This document shows, in pieces, positions 40,919 through 49,566 of a stretch of DNA of 64,000 nt. The translations under genes and the position numbers were made by a program. Each line of letters begins with the position of its first letter. The first letter of the stretch is position 1. Below the pieces are notes generated by a model that saw nothing but the letters and a program-made list of their open reading frames with translations, searched no databases and was not told where the DNA came from. This DNA is from JBDTVS01 sp040007095 (GTDB taxonomy: Bacteria > Acidobacteriota > Vicinamibacteria > Vicinamibacterales > CAVVIG01), in the NCBI GenBank assembly GCA_040007095.1, contig JBDTVS010000004.1, positions 40,149-104,148 on the forward strand, in the 5' to 3' direction.

Positions 40919-42385
40919 TTAAACCACACGCGCGCGCCCTTCTATCGCTCTCAAGTGTCGCGAGCGGAGGGGCGACGACGCTCCGAATCTCAAGCGAATC
41001 ACGTCGCCTCGGTAGCGAAAAATGTTCCTCAGCGTCGGGCCGATGAACAGGAGGTTCGCCAGCCCGCCGACGAAGCCGAACGGCGGAGAGTAGTACACGT
41101 GATCCTCCATGACCGTCACATCCCCGTCGGCTTCAAACGTATGCTCGTGCCACCAGAGGCGGTACGGGCCAGATTCTTGAAGATCGACGAACCGTCGGCT
41201 CGGCTCCCATCTGGTGATGCGCGTGCGCCACCGGACCGGCACCGGACCGACCCGCACGCGATAATCGATCGTGGCCCCCTCCGACATCGGCGGGACCTGT
41301 CCCTCGATGGAAAACTGCATCGCCGCCGGGGTGATGAGGCCGAGGTTCGCGGCCTTCGAGAAGAACGCGAACGTCTCGTCGATCGGCGCCTGGACGACGG
41401 TCCTGGTCCGCAACTCGTAGCGAGCCTCGCCGGCGTCCTCGGGCGGCGATTGAGCGGGCGAGATGGTGACGGCTGTGCCCCCGACGATATCCCCAAGGGC
41501 GGCGTCGAGCGTCGGGAACTCGAATGTGAAGGCATGCTGCACCAGCGTGCGAGGCTCGACGCGCTGGCTCGCCAGCAGCACGACGGCCGCTTGGCCGAAG
41601 ATCGTCTTGAGCGCCAGCGCCGGCAGCCGAACAATCGCCGGACGACGCAGGGCGCGACCGAGGGCGCGCGCAAACGATCGACTGGTGGCCTGCTCCGGTG
41701 CCACGGCGTTCACCGCGCCCCGATAGCGATGGTCCACGAGCGCCACGGCGACAATCTTCACCAGATCGTGGAGGTGAATCCAGGCCAGGTATTGCGATCC
41801 GGCACCGATCGGCCCGCCCACGCCGAGCTCAAATGGCGGGAGCATCCGTGCCAACGCGCCGCCGGCCCGCCCCAACACGATGCCGGTGCGAAGCTTCACG
41901 ACGCGTACGCCCAGGCTCTCGGCCTGCTGCGCCGAATGCTCCCAGCGCTGGCAGAGCTGCGCGAGGAAGTCGTCACCGGCGCTCGACGATTCCGCGAGAA
42001 GTTCTCCGGCGCGGTCGCCGTAGTAGCCCACCGCGCTGCCTGAGATCAAGACCCGCGGGCGGCGCCTGGCCTCCGCGACGGCGCGCACGAGAAGATCGGT
42101 GACTGCGATGCGACTGTCCGCCAGGACGGCGCGGCGAGCGGCCGTCCATCGGCCGACCATGATCGGTTCACCGGCCAGGTTCACGACGGCGTCGCAGCGC
42201 TCGAGCGCCGCGACCAGCGTGTCGAAGCCGTGGCCGGTGGGAACGATCTCGACGTCGGCGCCGAGCAGGCTTCGCGCGCGCGCCTCGGATCGAACCCAGG
42301 CGATCACCGAGTGCCCCTCGCGTTGAAGCAGCGGAATCAGCGCACGGCCGATGAAGCCGGTTGCGCCCGTCACGAAGACACGCAT
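40919..42385 (-). CDS. TIGR01777-family epimerase fused to an SRPBCC domain
   Basis: A 488-residue protein. Residues 1-215 are an extended short-chain dehydrogenase with the NAD(P)-binding motif VTGATGFIG at 4-12. DUF1731, the usual C-terminal helix of TIGR01777 proteins, follows at about 240-290 (LPALALKTIFGQAAVVLLAS). After a linker, an SRPBCC ligand-binding domain occupies about 320-470 (VVQAPIDETFAFFSKAANLG, DVTVMEDHVYYSPP). This fusion occurs in Acidobacteria and cyanobacteria; the substrate is unknown. The ATG at 42385 has AAGGGA before it and begins the Rossmann strand, so the longer frame upstream is rejected. Confidence 0.9.
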   Translation of the reverse strand: MRVFVTGATGFIGRALIPLLQREGHSVIAWVRSEARARSLLGADVEIVPTGHGFDTLVAALERCDAVVNLAGEPIMVGRWTAARRAVLADSRIAVTDLLVRAVAEARRRPRVLISGSAVGYYGDRAGELLAESSSAGDDFLAQLCQRWEHSAQQAESLGVRVVKLRTGIVLGRAGGALARMLPPFELGVGGPIGAGSQYLAWIHLHDLVKIVAVALVDHRYRGAVNAVAPEQATSRSFARALGRALRRPAIVRLPALALKTIFGQAAVVLLASQRVEPRTLVQHAFTFEFPTLDAALGDIVGGTAVTISPAQSPPEDAGEARYELRTRTVVQAPIDETFAFFSKAANLGLITPAAMQFSIEGQVPPMSEGATIDYRVRVGPVPVRWRTRITRWEPSRRFVDLQESGPYRLWWHEHTFEADGDVTVMEDHVYYSPPFGFVGGLANLLFIGPTLRNIFRYRGDVIRLRFGASSPLRSRHLRAIEGRARVV

Positions 42386-42407
42386 CTGCAAGTCCCTTCC
42401 TAGAACA

Positions 42408-42911
42408 CTAAATCTTTCGGCTGTCGTACGCCCAGTGGAGCACGGCCTGCCGCTGTGTTCTGCGGCACTCGAGGTCGCCTGGTTCGCAGTTGCGCCGAAT
42501 CGCGGCCACGTGGCGGATAATCGCACGCCATCGCCGAATCTGCCGCGCATCGTCGGCGCTGCGCCGGCCCATGTAGTAGCGGCAGTACCACTGAAACCAG
42601 CCGCGCGGATCCTGCGGGCGGATCCATCCGCTGCGACGCCAGGCGGCCAGCGACAGCGACGCGTTCACGCCGAAACAGTTCAGGCGCCTGTCGTGCCGTT
42701 CAGCGCACAGCCTGGCGCCGGCAAACCACGTCGCCGGGAATTCATCCCGGCAGTCGGTCATGTATTTGCCGCCAAACACACCCAGTCTCAGCATCTGTTT
42801 CGGAGTCAGCTCCGGCGTGAAGCCCGGCGCGAAATTGCGGCCGACCGGCTCCGTACGCCAGTAGACGTAGCCGCGCTGCATCCGATCGTTGACCAGCACC
42901 TGTTTCATCAT
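42408..42911 (-). CDS. Conserved hypothetical protein (GRNFAPGFTPELTPKQML type)
   Basis: A 167-residue soluble protein starting MMKQVLVNDRMQRGYVYWRT. I recognise a conserved hypothetical family by GRNFAPGFTPELTPKQML, FGGKYMTDCRDEFPATWF, DPRGWFQWYCRYYMGRR, RRNCEPGDLECRRTQRQ and the terminal WAYDSRKI. It is rich in Trp, Tyr, Arg and Cys, as if it bound a ring compound or nucleic acid; no function is established. It lies 22 bp upstream of the TIGR01777 gene on the same strand, so the two may be co-transcribed. ATG at 42908 is an equally good start. Confidence 0.75.
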   Translation of the reverse strand: MMKQVLVNDRMQRGYVYWRTEPVGRNFAPGFTPELTPKQMLRLGVFGGKYMTDCRDEFPATWFAGARLCAERHDRRLNCFGVNASLSLAAWRRSGWIRPQDPRGWFQWYCRYYMGRRSADDARQIRRWRAIIRHVAAIRRNCEPGDLECRRTQRQAVLHWAYDSRKI

Positions 42912-43224
42912 CGCGATTGCACCCGAGGACGCAGCCGGCCGCTCGAACGAAACGGCGGCAGATACCGCTGACCTCACCCTCAAGGATTATCAGTACGGCG
43001 GCGAGATGTCAATGAGTTGTCCATGACAAACTGTGGACGTCATCGAGGGCCATGCGACCCTGCCCGCTCGAGCAATCTTGGAAGGCTTCGCTGACACCAG
43101 TCGAGTCAATTGCGCCGCGGCCGTTTGACGGCAATAATGCCGGCGAGTGGACGTTGTTCAATGGCGGCCCTGCTCACGAGGTAGAGCACAGATGTTGCGC
43201 GCCCGGGGTCAGCAGGAGATTCGT
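42912..43224. other. Divergent intergenic region, no gene recognised
   Basis: About 313 bp between the minus-strand hypothetical gene and the serine hydrolase. It should contain two promoters. No motif strong enough to list was found. Confidence 0.5.
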
Positions 43225-44310
43225 ATGCGACATCGACGTGTTCCGCCTCTGGTTCTGGTGCTGCTGTGTGCCGGGACTGTTGCCATCGGGGCGGATCAGA
43301 CCGACGACTACGTCAAGGCCGAGATGCAGAGGCAGCATATTCCTGGCCTGTCGCTGGCCGTGGTCAAGGACGGCAAGATCATCAAGGCCGGCGGCTACGG
43401 TCTGGCCGACATGAAGCTCAAGACGCCGGCCACGCCTTCGACCGTCTACAAGATTGGGTCGGTCAGCAAGCAGTTTATCGCCACGGGAATCATGCTGCTC
43501 GTCCAGGATCGCCAACTCGGCCTTGATGATCCGATCAGGCAGTATCTTGAAGGCACGCCAGCCGCGTGGAACGGCATCACGATTCGGCATCTGCTGACGC
43601 ACACCTCCGGCCTCGTCCGCGAGGTGCCCGGCTATGATCCGTTCAAGATTCAGAAAGACGCGGATGTGATCGAGGCCGCGTACCGCGTGCCGCTGAATTC
43701 CGCGCCGGGAGCGCGGTATGAGTATTCGAATGCCGGCTACTTTGCGCTCGCGGAGATCATCCGCAAAGTGTCGCACCGGCCATGGAACGAGTACCTCAGC
43801 GAGCGCGTCTTCAAGCCGGCCGGGATGAACACGACCCACCCGACGAATACGACGGAGGCTGTCTCGGACCGTGCCGCCGGCTACAGCGACAACGACAAGC
43901 TGCGCGATGCCGTCGTGTGGCTCGCGTTGCGACCGAGCGGTGCGTTCCTTTCCACGGTGCTGGACCTGGCCAAGTGGGACGCAGCGCTCTATACCGACAC
44001 TGTTCTTCGGGACGCGTCGCGTCGCGAGATGTGGACGCCGGTGCCGCTGAATAACAGCGGCTTCTATCCGTATGGTTTTGGTTGGGAGCTGGACTCGCTG
44101 AACGGCCACCGACAAGTGCATCACGGAGGCGGGGTTCCAGGGTTCCTCTCCGAATTCGCCCGCTACGTGGACGACCGGTTGACGGTCATCGTCCTCATGA
44201 ACCTCGACGACGCCGACGTGGAGAAGATCGCAAACGGCGTCGCGGGCTTCTTTCTTCCAGGGCCGGTTCCGGCCAGAGACAGCAAGGACACCCGCCAGAC
44301 GCCACACTGA
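43225..44310 (+). CDS. Secreted serine hydrolase, beta-lactamase class C / DD-peptidase fold (1)
   Basis: A 361-residue protein with a signal peptide (LVLVLLCAGTVAIGAD). The acyl-serine motif SVSK is at 79-82, the YSN motif at about 172, and the third motif is HHGGGVPGF near 304. All three catalytic elements of the class C beta-lactamase/esterase EstB/DD-peptidase superfamily are intact. It may hydrolyse esters or D-amino-acid peptides; lactamase activity cannot be deduced. AGGAGA lies just upstream of the ATG. It stands alone; a second family member is encoded 1 kb downstream on the other strand. Confidence 0.9.
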   Translation: MRHRRVPPLVLVLLCAGTVAIGADQTDDYVKAEMQRQHIPGLSLAVVKDGKIIKAGGYGLADMKLKTPATPSTVYKIGSVSKQFIATGIMLLVQDRQLGLDDPIRQYLEGTPAAWNGITIRHLLTHTSGLVREVPGYDPFKIQKDADVIEAAYRVPLNSAPGARYEYSNAGYFALAEIIRKVSHRPWNEYLSERVFKPAGMNTTHPTNTTEAVSDRAAGYSDNDKLRDAVVWLALRPSGAFLSTVLDLAKWDAALYTDTVLRDASRREMWTPVPLNNSGFYPYGFGWELDSLNGHRQVHHGGGVPGFLSEFARYVDDRLTVIVLMNLDDADVEKIANGVAGFFLPGPVPARDSKDTRQTPH

Positions 44311-44545
44311 ACGATTCAATCGTGAGCGGTTCGAGAGAGGCGGTTGACCCAGAGCCGGCAGCATGCCTTGAAGAAGCACGGATGTGCCACACGGTGGCAA
44401 GTGTCGTCCTGTTACGCGAAGACTCGAGCGAAGCCAGGGGCGCTCGACTGTTCAGTAAACGAAGACGCTGCTGCCAACACTGCGCATTGGGGCAGTCGGC
44501 CCGCAATGGACCCATGTTTGCAAGAGTCGCCGACGGAGGCGACTC

Positions 44546-45253
44546 ATGCTGAGCAAGAGATTGAAAGGCGTTCGAGCCATCGCAATCGGAGCGGCGGCCA
44601 TGATGGCCGCGTCTGCGCTGGCGCCGGTCGCATCGGCTCAACGGCGCGACGACTGGGACTGGCCGGGCAATGCTCGACGGCTCGATCGATTGAACGCTGG
44701 CACCTATCTGACTGTCCGCACCACGCAATCCATTTCCAGCGATCGACGGGACGGACGGATCTTCGCCGGAGTTGTCGCCGACGATGTGTGGGATGACTAC
44801 AAACGCCTGGCGGTTCCGGCGCTACCGCGCGGCTCACGCGTCGAGATGGTCGTCAGGTCCGCCCGCGACGGCGATTTGATTCTGGATCTGCAGGCGGTCT
44901 ATGCGCACGGCCAGCGTTACACGATCAGCGCTCAACCGGAGCGGGTCGAGACCGGCGCCCGCCGCGACGATGACAGGACCACGGCGCTGGTGGGCGGCGG
45001 AGCGATTCTCGGCACCGTGATCGGTGCCATTGCCGGCGGCGGAAAAGGCGCAGCCATCGGCGCCGCGGCCGGCGCGGCAACGGGACTGGGCGTCGCGTTC
45101 CAGGGACGATCAGTGCGGGTGCCGGCGGGATCGCTTCTCACGTTCCGTCTCGAGCGCGGTCTGGTCATTGAAACGAATTCCCGCGACAAAGACCGCCGCG
45201 ACAAAGACCGCCGCGACAAAGACCGCCGCGACGCAGACCGTCACGACCGCTAA
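44546..45253 (+). CDS. Secreted glycine-zipper protein with Arg-Asp-Lys tail
   Basis: A 235-residue protein with a signal peptide (AAAMMAASALAPVASAQ). Residues about 50-130 form a beta domain (GTYLTVRTTQSISSDRRDGR, RGSRVEMVVRSARDGDLIL). A glycine-zipper membrane or assembly segment follows at about 150-190 (ALVGGGAILGTVIGAIAGGG), then a second short beta unit (VPAGSLLTFRLERGL). The C-terminus is (RDKDR)n, encoded by a 15-bp tandem repeat. The layout resembles outer-membrane-associated glycine-zipper lipoproteins but lacks a lipobox. GGAGG precedes the ATG. Function is unknown. Confidence 0.75.
   Translation: MLSKRLKGVRAIAIGAAAMMAASALAPVASAQRRDDWDWPGNARRLDRLNAGTYLTVRTTQSISSDRRDGRIFAGVVADDVWDDYKRLAVPALPRGSRVEMVVRSARDGDLILDLQAVYAHGQRYTISAQPERVETGARRDDDRTTALVGGGAILGTVIGAIAGGGKGAAIGAAAGAATGLGVAFQGRSVRVPAGSLLTFRLERGLVIETNSRDKDRRDKDRRDKDRRDADRHDR
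45180..45243 (+). repeat. 15-bp tandem repeat in the 3' end of the glycine-zipper gene
   Basis: Four near-identical units of CGCGACAAAGACCGC code for the RDKDR tail; the last unit has drifted. Unit length is a multiple of 3, so copy number can change without a frameshift. Confidence 0.9.
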
Positions 45254-45265
45254 GAGCGCATCTGC

Positions 45266-45324
45266 ACGTAGTGTCCGGCTTGAGCCGGACTACGACGGTC
45301 CGCCTGTGAAGGCGGACACTACGT
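45266..45324. repeat. Y-shaped palindromic element (outer stem with two inner hairpins)
   Basis: Outer arms ACGTAGTGTCCG and CGGACACTACGT are perfect inverted repeats. Inside are two hairpins, GTCCGGCT-TG-AGCCGGAC at 45273-45290 and GTCCGCCT-GTGA-AGGCGGAC at 45298-45317, whose first and last bases overlap the outer arms. So two alternative folds exist. It lies between the convergent glycine-zipper and serine hydrolase genes. Confidence 0.85.
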
Positions 45325-45353
45325 ACAAATGAAAAATGTTCGAACAGTTCGTT

Positions 45354-46616
45354 TCAGTCCGCAATCGCCTGCACGATCATCGTCTTGACCAGTTCGCGGT
45401 AGTGCCGCCGCACAGGTCCCGGCGTGTTGGCCAGGAACACCACCGCCAACTCCTCCTTCGGATCCACCCAGAACATGGTGCCCTGTGCACCGCTCCACAG
45501 GAACTCTCCGGGCGTGCCCGGCACACCCGCGATGCCGGGTTGCCGGCGCACCGCGACGCCAAGACCAAAGCCGTAGCCGTCGATGTGCTCGACCGCGAAT
45601 TCGTGAAGTCTCGAAACGTCCACGCCAGGGCCGAGATGATCAGCCGTCATGTATTCGACCGTCTTGCGGCTCAGGACGCGCGTTCCGTCGAGCGTGCCCT
45701 TGTTGAGAAGCATCTGCGCAAAGCGGATGTAGTCCATGGCTGTTCCCGACGCGCAACCGCCGCCGCAGTCGTACTCCCACGGTTTCACCGGCACGCGAAA
45801 CCCGGTCGGACGGCCGGTATCGGGATCGATCGGCAGCGGCTTCGCGATCCGCGCGGCTTTCGAGGCAGGGACCACGAACCCGGTGTCCATCATGCCAAGG
45901 GGCGTGAAGACCCGTTCCTGGAGAAATTCGCCGAGGCGTTTCTTCGTGACCGCCTCGACGGCGAGACCGGCCACGTCGAGTCCGTGGCTGTACTCCCAGA
46001 CTGTACCCGGCTGGTAGTGCAGAGGGAGCTTCCCGAGCGCCTCCACGAACTGTGCACCGGTCTGGGCGTCGGCGCTTTTCAACTGGCTGGAGTACAGCTT
46101 GTGCAGCGGGGTATCGCCGCGGTTGCCGTAACTGACGCCGGCGGTGTGACGCAGCATGTCCTGAAGCGTTGGCTGCCGGCGCGCGGGCTCCATGCCGGTC
46201 GCCGTCGCGACCTTCATGTCCTTGAGCGCAGGCAGATAGTTACTGACCGGGTCGTTCAGCAGGAGATCGCCCTGCTCGACCAGCATCAGTGTCGCCACGG
46301 CCGCCATCGGTTTGGTCATCGAGGCCAGCGCGAAGATCGCATCCTTGGTCATCGGGGCATTCGCCGCTTTATCCACAAACCCGAACGCCTCGTGATACAC
46401 GAGCTTGCCGTGGCGTGCGATCGCCACAACGGCTCCTGGCATCCGGCCCTGCGCGACGTCTCGTCGAATGGTGTCCGCGAGCCGCTGGAGGCGCACGCTC
46501 GACAGGCCTACGCTCTCGGGCATCGCCGTCGGCAGTGGTGCTGGACCCGCCCAGGCAGAGTGAACGCGCGTGGCCGAAGTCAGCAGGACCAGCATCAGGG
46601 CGAGACGACGTTTCAT
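45354..46616 (-). CDS. Secreted serine hydrolase, beta-lactamase class C / DD-peptidase fold (2)
   Basis: A 420-residue protein with a signal peptide (LALMLVLLTSATRVHSAWA). The acyl-serine motif SMTK is at 99-102 (ALASMTKPMAAV) and the YSHG motif near 198 takes the place of YxN. The C-terminal third motif region is GAQGTMFWVDPKEELAVVF, that is H/K-x-G replaced by AQGT, as in several esterase EstB-like members. An esterase or transesterase is more likely than a lactamase. The gene follows the tannase-family gene on the same strand after a 130-bp spacer holding a palindromic repeat. Confidence 0.9.
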   Translation of the reverse strand: MKRRLALMLVLLTSATRVHSAWAGPAPLPTAMPESVGLSSVRLQRLADTIRRDVAQGRMPGAVVAIARHGKLVYHEAFGFVDKAANAPMTKDAIFALASMTKPMAAVATLMLVEQGDLLLNDPVSNYLPALKDMKVATATGMEPARRQPTLQDMLRHTAGVSYGNRGDTPLHKLYSSQLKSADAQTGAQFVEALGKLPLHYQPGTVWEYSHGLDVAGLAVEAVTKKRLGEFLQERVFTPLGMMDTGFVVPASKAARIAKPLPIDPDTGRPTGFRVPVKPWEYDCGGGCASGTAMDYIRFAQMLLNKGTLDGTRVLSRKTVEYMTADHLGPGVDVSRLHEFAVEHIDGYGFGLGVAVRRQPGIAGVPGTPGEFLWSGAQGTMFWVDPKEELAVVFLANTPGPVRRHYRELVKTMIVQAIAD

Positions 46617-46667
46617 AACTCTCCTTTGCAGAAGTCACCAGCAGTCGCGCATCTTTTCAATTTGCCT

Positions 46668-46735
46668 ATCACCACCGAGCACACCGAGTGCACCGAGCCA
46701 AAGCCTTGAATTTCTCTCGGTGATCTCGGTGATTG
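46668..46735. repeat. CACCGAG palindromic repeat
   Basis: TATCACCACCGAGCACACCG on the left pairs with TCTCGGTGATCTCGGTGATT on the right, with several CACCGAG units on one side and CTCGGTG on the other. It is of the same type as the element near 23.4 kb. It lies between two minus-strand genes. Confidence 0.7.
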
Positions 46736-46748
46736 ACGCCGTGATCCC

Positions 46749-48401
46749 TTACCTGCAGACGAAGCTGGCCGCATCGTCGGTGCTGCCGCGGCCCTGATAG
46801 GTCGCCACCTGGGGACGGGGACAGAGGGGCCGAGTACGGACGACTTGCCCGCGCTCGACTCGCGACGCCATCACCGCGCTCGGCGCCTGTCCGCGCTCGA
46901 TCCACCCTCGCATGACGGCGAGCATGTCGAAGGTATCGGTGCCCGGTCCGCCGTTGCACTCGATCATCCCCGGCACCATATAGAGGCGCACCGCCTGCTT
47001 CGTGCGGTCGGTGCCGATCGCGGCTTGAACATCGCGGTAGTAGTCGAGGACGGCTCCAGCCGGCACGAGGGCGTTGTTCCAGCCCCCAGACAGAATGAGT
47101 TTTCCGCCGCGCCGCACGAACTCCGAGATGTCGGGGCTCGATGCGTTCACTCGGGCAATCTCCGATGCGTCGGCCAGCGCCACGTGGCGATCGTAGTCAA
47201 CGGGCGTGGTCCGATAGTCCCAGTTCGGATCCTTGAGAATCGCATCGCGCAAGACGCTGGTCGCGATGCCAATGGGACTGGCGGACTCGGTGAAAAAGCT
47301 CCAGTCCAATTCGCTCCCACGATAGAGCGGCGACCACACTCGCTCCTTGGTCCGCGGATTGGTCGGCCCTGCGTAGATCTTCTGGACGGCGTCGACCTGC
47401 GGCGGCGTCAGGCAGTTCGGCCCGGCGCCCGACCGGCACGCGATCTCCTTCGGGTCGAACGCGCAGCGGGTCGGGTCCTCGAGCAACCCGTCTTTGACCC
47501 CATCGAGCCGGTCGCATTTGTCGAGAACAGCCTGATGGATCACGGACAGTGTCGCCTGGGGTAGAACCGCCACGCCGTTGGGATGCGCGGCCTCCCACAG
47601 CCAGAGCTGTCCGAAGATCTGACGCGTCAGGTGCGCCGCGTGACCGCCTACCACGACGCCCATGTAGTCGGCCGGGTATTTCTGCACTTCGTGCAGGGCC
47701 GCCGCCGAGCCTCCGCCGCACTCGAGCATGTATGAATACTTCGGAGCCGCGCCGTAGTAGACCGCGGCCAGCGCCTTCCCGACGACCGTCGTCTCGTGCA
47801 TGGCACGGCCCGCGAAGTCGGTCACCTTATCCGGGATCTTCATCCAGGCCGTGTCGCCTCCCTGGTGTCCGGTGTCGGTGCCGGCAACCGCGAAGCCGTC
47901 GAGTATGCCCACGCCCATCGCGTTGTAGTTGATGACGCCGCCCAGGCCGTTTGGACTCGTGCCGCGGAAGTTGCCGTTCCATCCCTCGGTCGGCATCCAC
48001 AGCTCCATGTGAATCTCGGAGGCGGGCGACGGCTTCAGCGTCGCCACCACGCGACAGAAACCAGGAAGTGCGCGAAAGGGCGGAATACCGCGGCCGCCGT
48101 TGTACCCGAGGCCCAGGCCTGCGGTGTTGGCGGTCACCCGCCCGGGCACCTCAGGGACAGGACCGAGAGTACCCGCCAAGGCCGACGAGCCTCCTCCGCC
48201 TCGTCCCGCCGGGTTGTCGGGCACCACGAACGCCCCTGCGTTCACAACCTGCGCCAGTGTGATGGACGTGTTCGCCAGCGACACCGAGGTCAGCCTCTCG
48301 CACGCCGCAGTCGTTGGCGGGGGACTCTGCGCCAGGGCGACCCCAGGCAGCAGCATGGCCAGGAAGATCACGAACCGCGCGGCGACTCCTGGATTGGCCA
48401 A
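46749..48401 (-). CDS. Tannase/feruloyl-esterase family protein lacking the catalytic triad
   Basis: A secreted alpha/beta hydrolase of the tannase family, about 550 residues from a TTG start that gives a clean signal peptide (ARFVIFLAMLLPGVALAQ); the frame is open upstream to 48662 and the true start is uncertain. Family landmarks are clear: LKPSPASEIHMELWMPTEGW, NGNFRGTSPNGLGG, DFAGRAMHETTVVGKALAAV, SGAGPNCLTPPQVDAVQKIY. Yet the CS-D-HC catalytic motif is altered at every catalytic position: Cys-Ser is Cys-Gly (LECGGGSAAAL), the Asp of GWADP is Asn (GWNNALV), and His-Cys is Glu-Cys (GMIECNGGPG). Both disulfide cysteines are kept. It is probably a pseudo-enzyme or uses different chemistry. 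Confidence 0.85.
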   Translation of the reverse strand: MANPGVAARFVIFLAMLLPGVALAQSPPPTTAACERLTSVSLANTSITLAQVVNAGAFVVPDNPAGRGGGGSSALAGTLGPVPEVPGRVTANTAGLGLGYNGGRGIPPFRALPGFCRVVATLKPSPASEIHMELWMPTEGWNGNFRGTSPNGLGGVINYNAMGVGILDGFAVAGTDTGHQGGDTAWMKIPDKVTDFAGRAMHETTVVGKALAAVYYGAAPKYSYMLECGGGSAAALHEVQKYPADYMGVVVGGHAAHLTRQIFGQLWLWEAAHPNGVAVLPQATLSVIHQAVLDKCDRLDGVKDGLLEDPTRCAFDPKEIACRSGAGPNCLTPPQVDAVQKIYAGPTNPRTKERVWSPLYRGSELDWSFFTESASPIGIATSVLRDAILKDPNWDYRTTPVDYDRHVALADASEIARVNASSPDISEFVRRGGKLILSGGWNNALVPAGAVLDYYRDVQAAIGTDRTKQAVRLYMVPGMIECNGGPGTDTFDMLAVMRGWIERGQAPSAVMASRVERGQVVRTRPLCPRPQVATYQGRGSTDDAASFVCR

Positions 48402-49134
48402 GCAGTGAACCCTCGCCTTGAACCGACTCTCAAAAACCCGGGAGTCGATGTGCGGCAAGTCTTCACCAGGCGGCCGCTCGGCGGCTAAGGCAGCTTCTGC
48501 AGCCGCACCGAGCAGCCCTTGCTTCATCGTGCGAGAGAGTGGCTTTAGAAGATGTCCAGGCACGACACACGTGAAGGCGCGGTACATGGCCGCGATCATA
48601 CTCCCCACGCCGCACGCTGATAGGCGACAACGCGCCCGCGCCGGTCGTGGCACGGGCAGCACGCAGAATTAGCGCCGCGGGTCGCCGGGTCGGGGGGCAG
48701 TTTCACGTCAACCACCGAACACGCCGAGCACAACCAGAATGGGTCACGGCAATCGGCCATCCTCACAAACGTGGATCGTTAGGTCCGGCAAAGGCCCAAC
48801 TGCTGCCGGTCCAGCGCCACCAATTGCCGTCGTCTCCAAGCACGTAGATAGAACCCTGATACCAGAGAATCTGTGAGCCGTAGCCCCCAGCGGATTGCGC
48901 GCTGGCATCGGGCGGACCGCACGTCGACGGCCGCGCTGTACATTCAACACTCGAAGAAGATAGCCAACCCGTTCTACACCGTTGTCGAAACTACTCTGGT
49001 GATTTCAGGCCGGGCTTCATCGGCCGTGCGTGGTCGAGGAAGCCGGATACCGAGTGAGAATACTGCTTCACGCTGCCGGGTCGTGTCGATCTGGCCGTTG
49101 GCCGTTCGACAAGTAGGCAGAAGGAGAGAAACCA
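48402..49134. other. Intergenic region with a gene remnant
   Basis: About 730 bp. The part nearest the tannase gene (48402-48662) is open in its frame and may include the real N-terminus. Bases 48706-48735 contain a weak CACCGAAC/GCCGAGCAC repeat remnant. Bases 48763-48960 hold a protein-coding remnant listed separately. The rest is unassigned. Confidence 0.5.
48763..48960 (-). pseudogene. C-terminal remnant of a secreted protein (NWWRWTGSSW type)
   Basis: On the minus strand the frame ending at 48763 reads GGYGSQILWYQGSIYVLGD, then DGNWWRWTGSSWAFAGPNDP and a stop. The Trp/Gly/Tyr-rich sequence looks like the end of an extracellular repeat protein. Upstream in the same frame the sequence becomes Ser/Cys-rich without a start codon or known domain, and a second frame (FDNGVERVGYLL) may carry the continuation, suggesting a frameshift. 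I read it as the decayed 3' end of a lost gene. Confidence 0.4.
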
Positions 49135-49560
49135 ATGAGAGTCATGGTGATTGTTCCGGCGAGCAAGGAATCGGAAGCAGGCGTTCTGCCCGACACGAAG
49201 CTCCTGGCTGAGATGGGCAAGTTCAACGAAGAACTGGTCAAGGCCGGCGTGATGTTGGCCGGCGAAGGTCTCCAGCCAACTTCAAAAGGCAAGCGTGTCA
49301 AGTTCTCGGGCAGTACGCCCACGGTCATCGACGGACCGTTCGTCGAATCGAAGGAGCTCATTGCAGGCTTCTGGTTGTGGCAGGTGAAGTCGATGGATGA
49401 GGCGATCGACTGGATCAAGCGCGCCCCGTTCGGCGGCGGCGTGGAAATCGAGCTCCGCCGCATCTTCGAGACAGAGGACTTCGGCGACGCGATGACGCCG
49501 GACATGCGCGAACAGGAACAGCGGCTGCGCGCCCAGTCGGCGACGGCGGCGAAGAAATAG
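49135..49560 (+). CDS. YciI-family protein (DGPF domain)
   Basis: A 141-residue protein with the ferredoxin-like YCII fold: MRVMVIVPASKESEAGVL, FNEELVKAGVMLAGEGLQPT, PTVIDGPFVESKELIAGFW (the DGPF signature) and FGGGVEIELRRIFE. Such proteins are small cytoplasmic enzymes or accessory factors, often next to ECF sigma factors or DoxX proteins. Here a DoxX gene follows after 6 bp. AAGGAG precedes the ATG. Activity is not predictable. Confidence 0.92.
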   Translation: MRVMVIVPASKESEAGVLPDTKLLAEMGKFNEELVKAGVMLAGEGLQPTSKGKRVKFSGSTPTVIDGPFVESKELIAGFWLWQVKSMDEAIDWIKRAPFGGGVEIELRRIFETEDFGDAMTPDMREQEQRLRAQSATAAKK

Positions 49561-49566
49561 GGCGAC

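Noticed and set aside
45180..45243. Short regular repeats as a CRISPR array
   Set aside because: Units are contiguous without spacers and lie in frame inside a gene.
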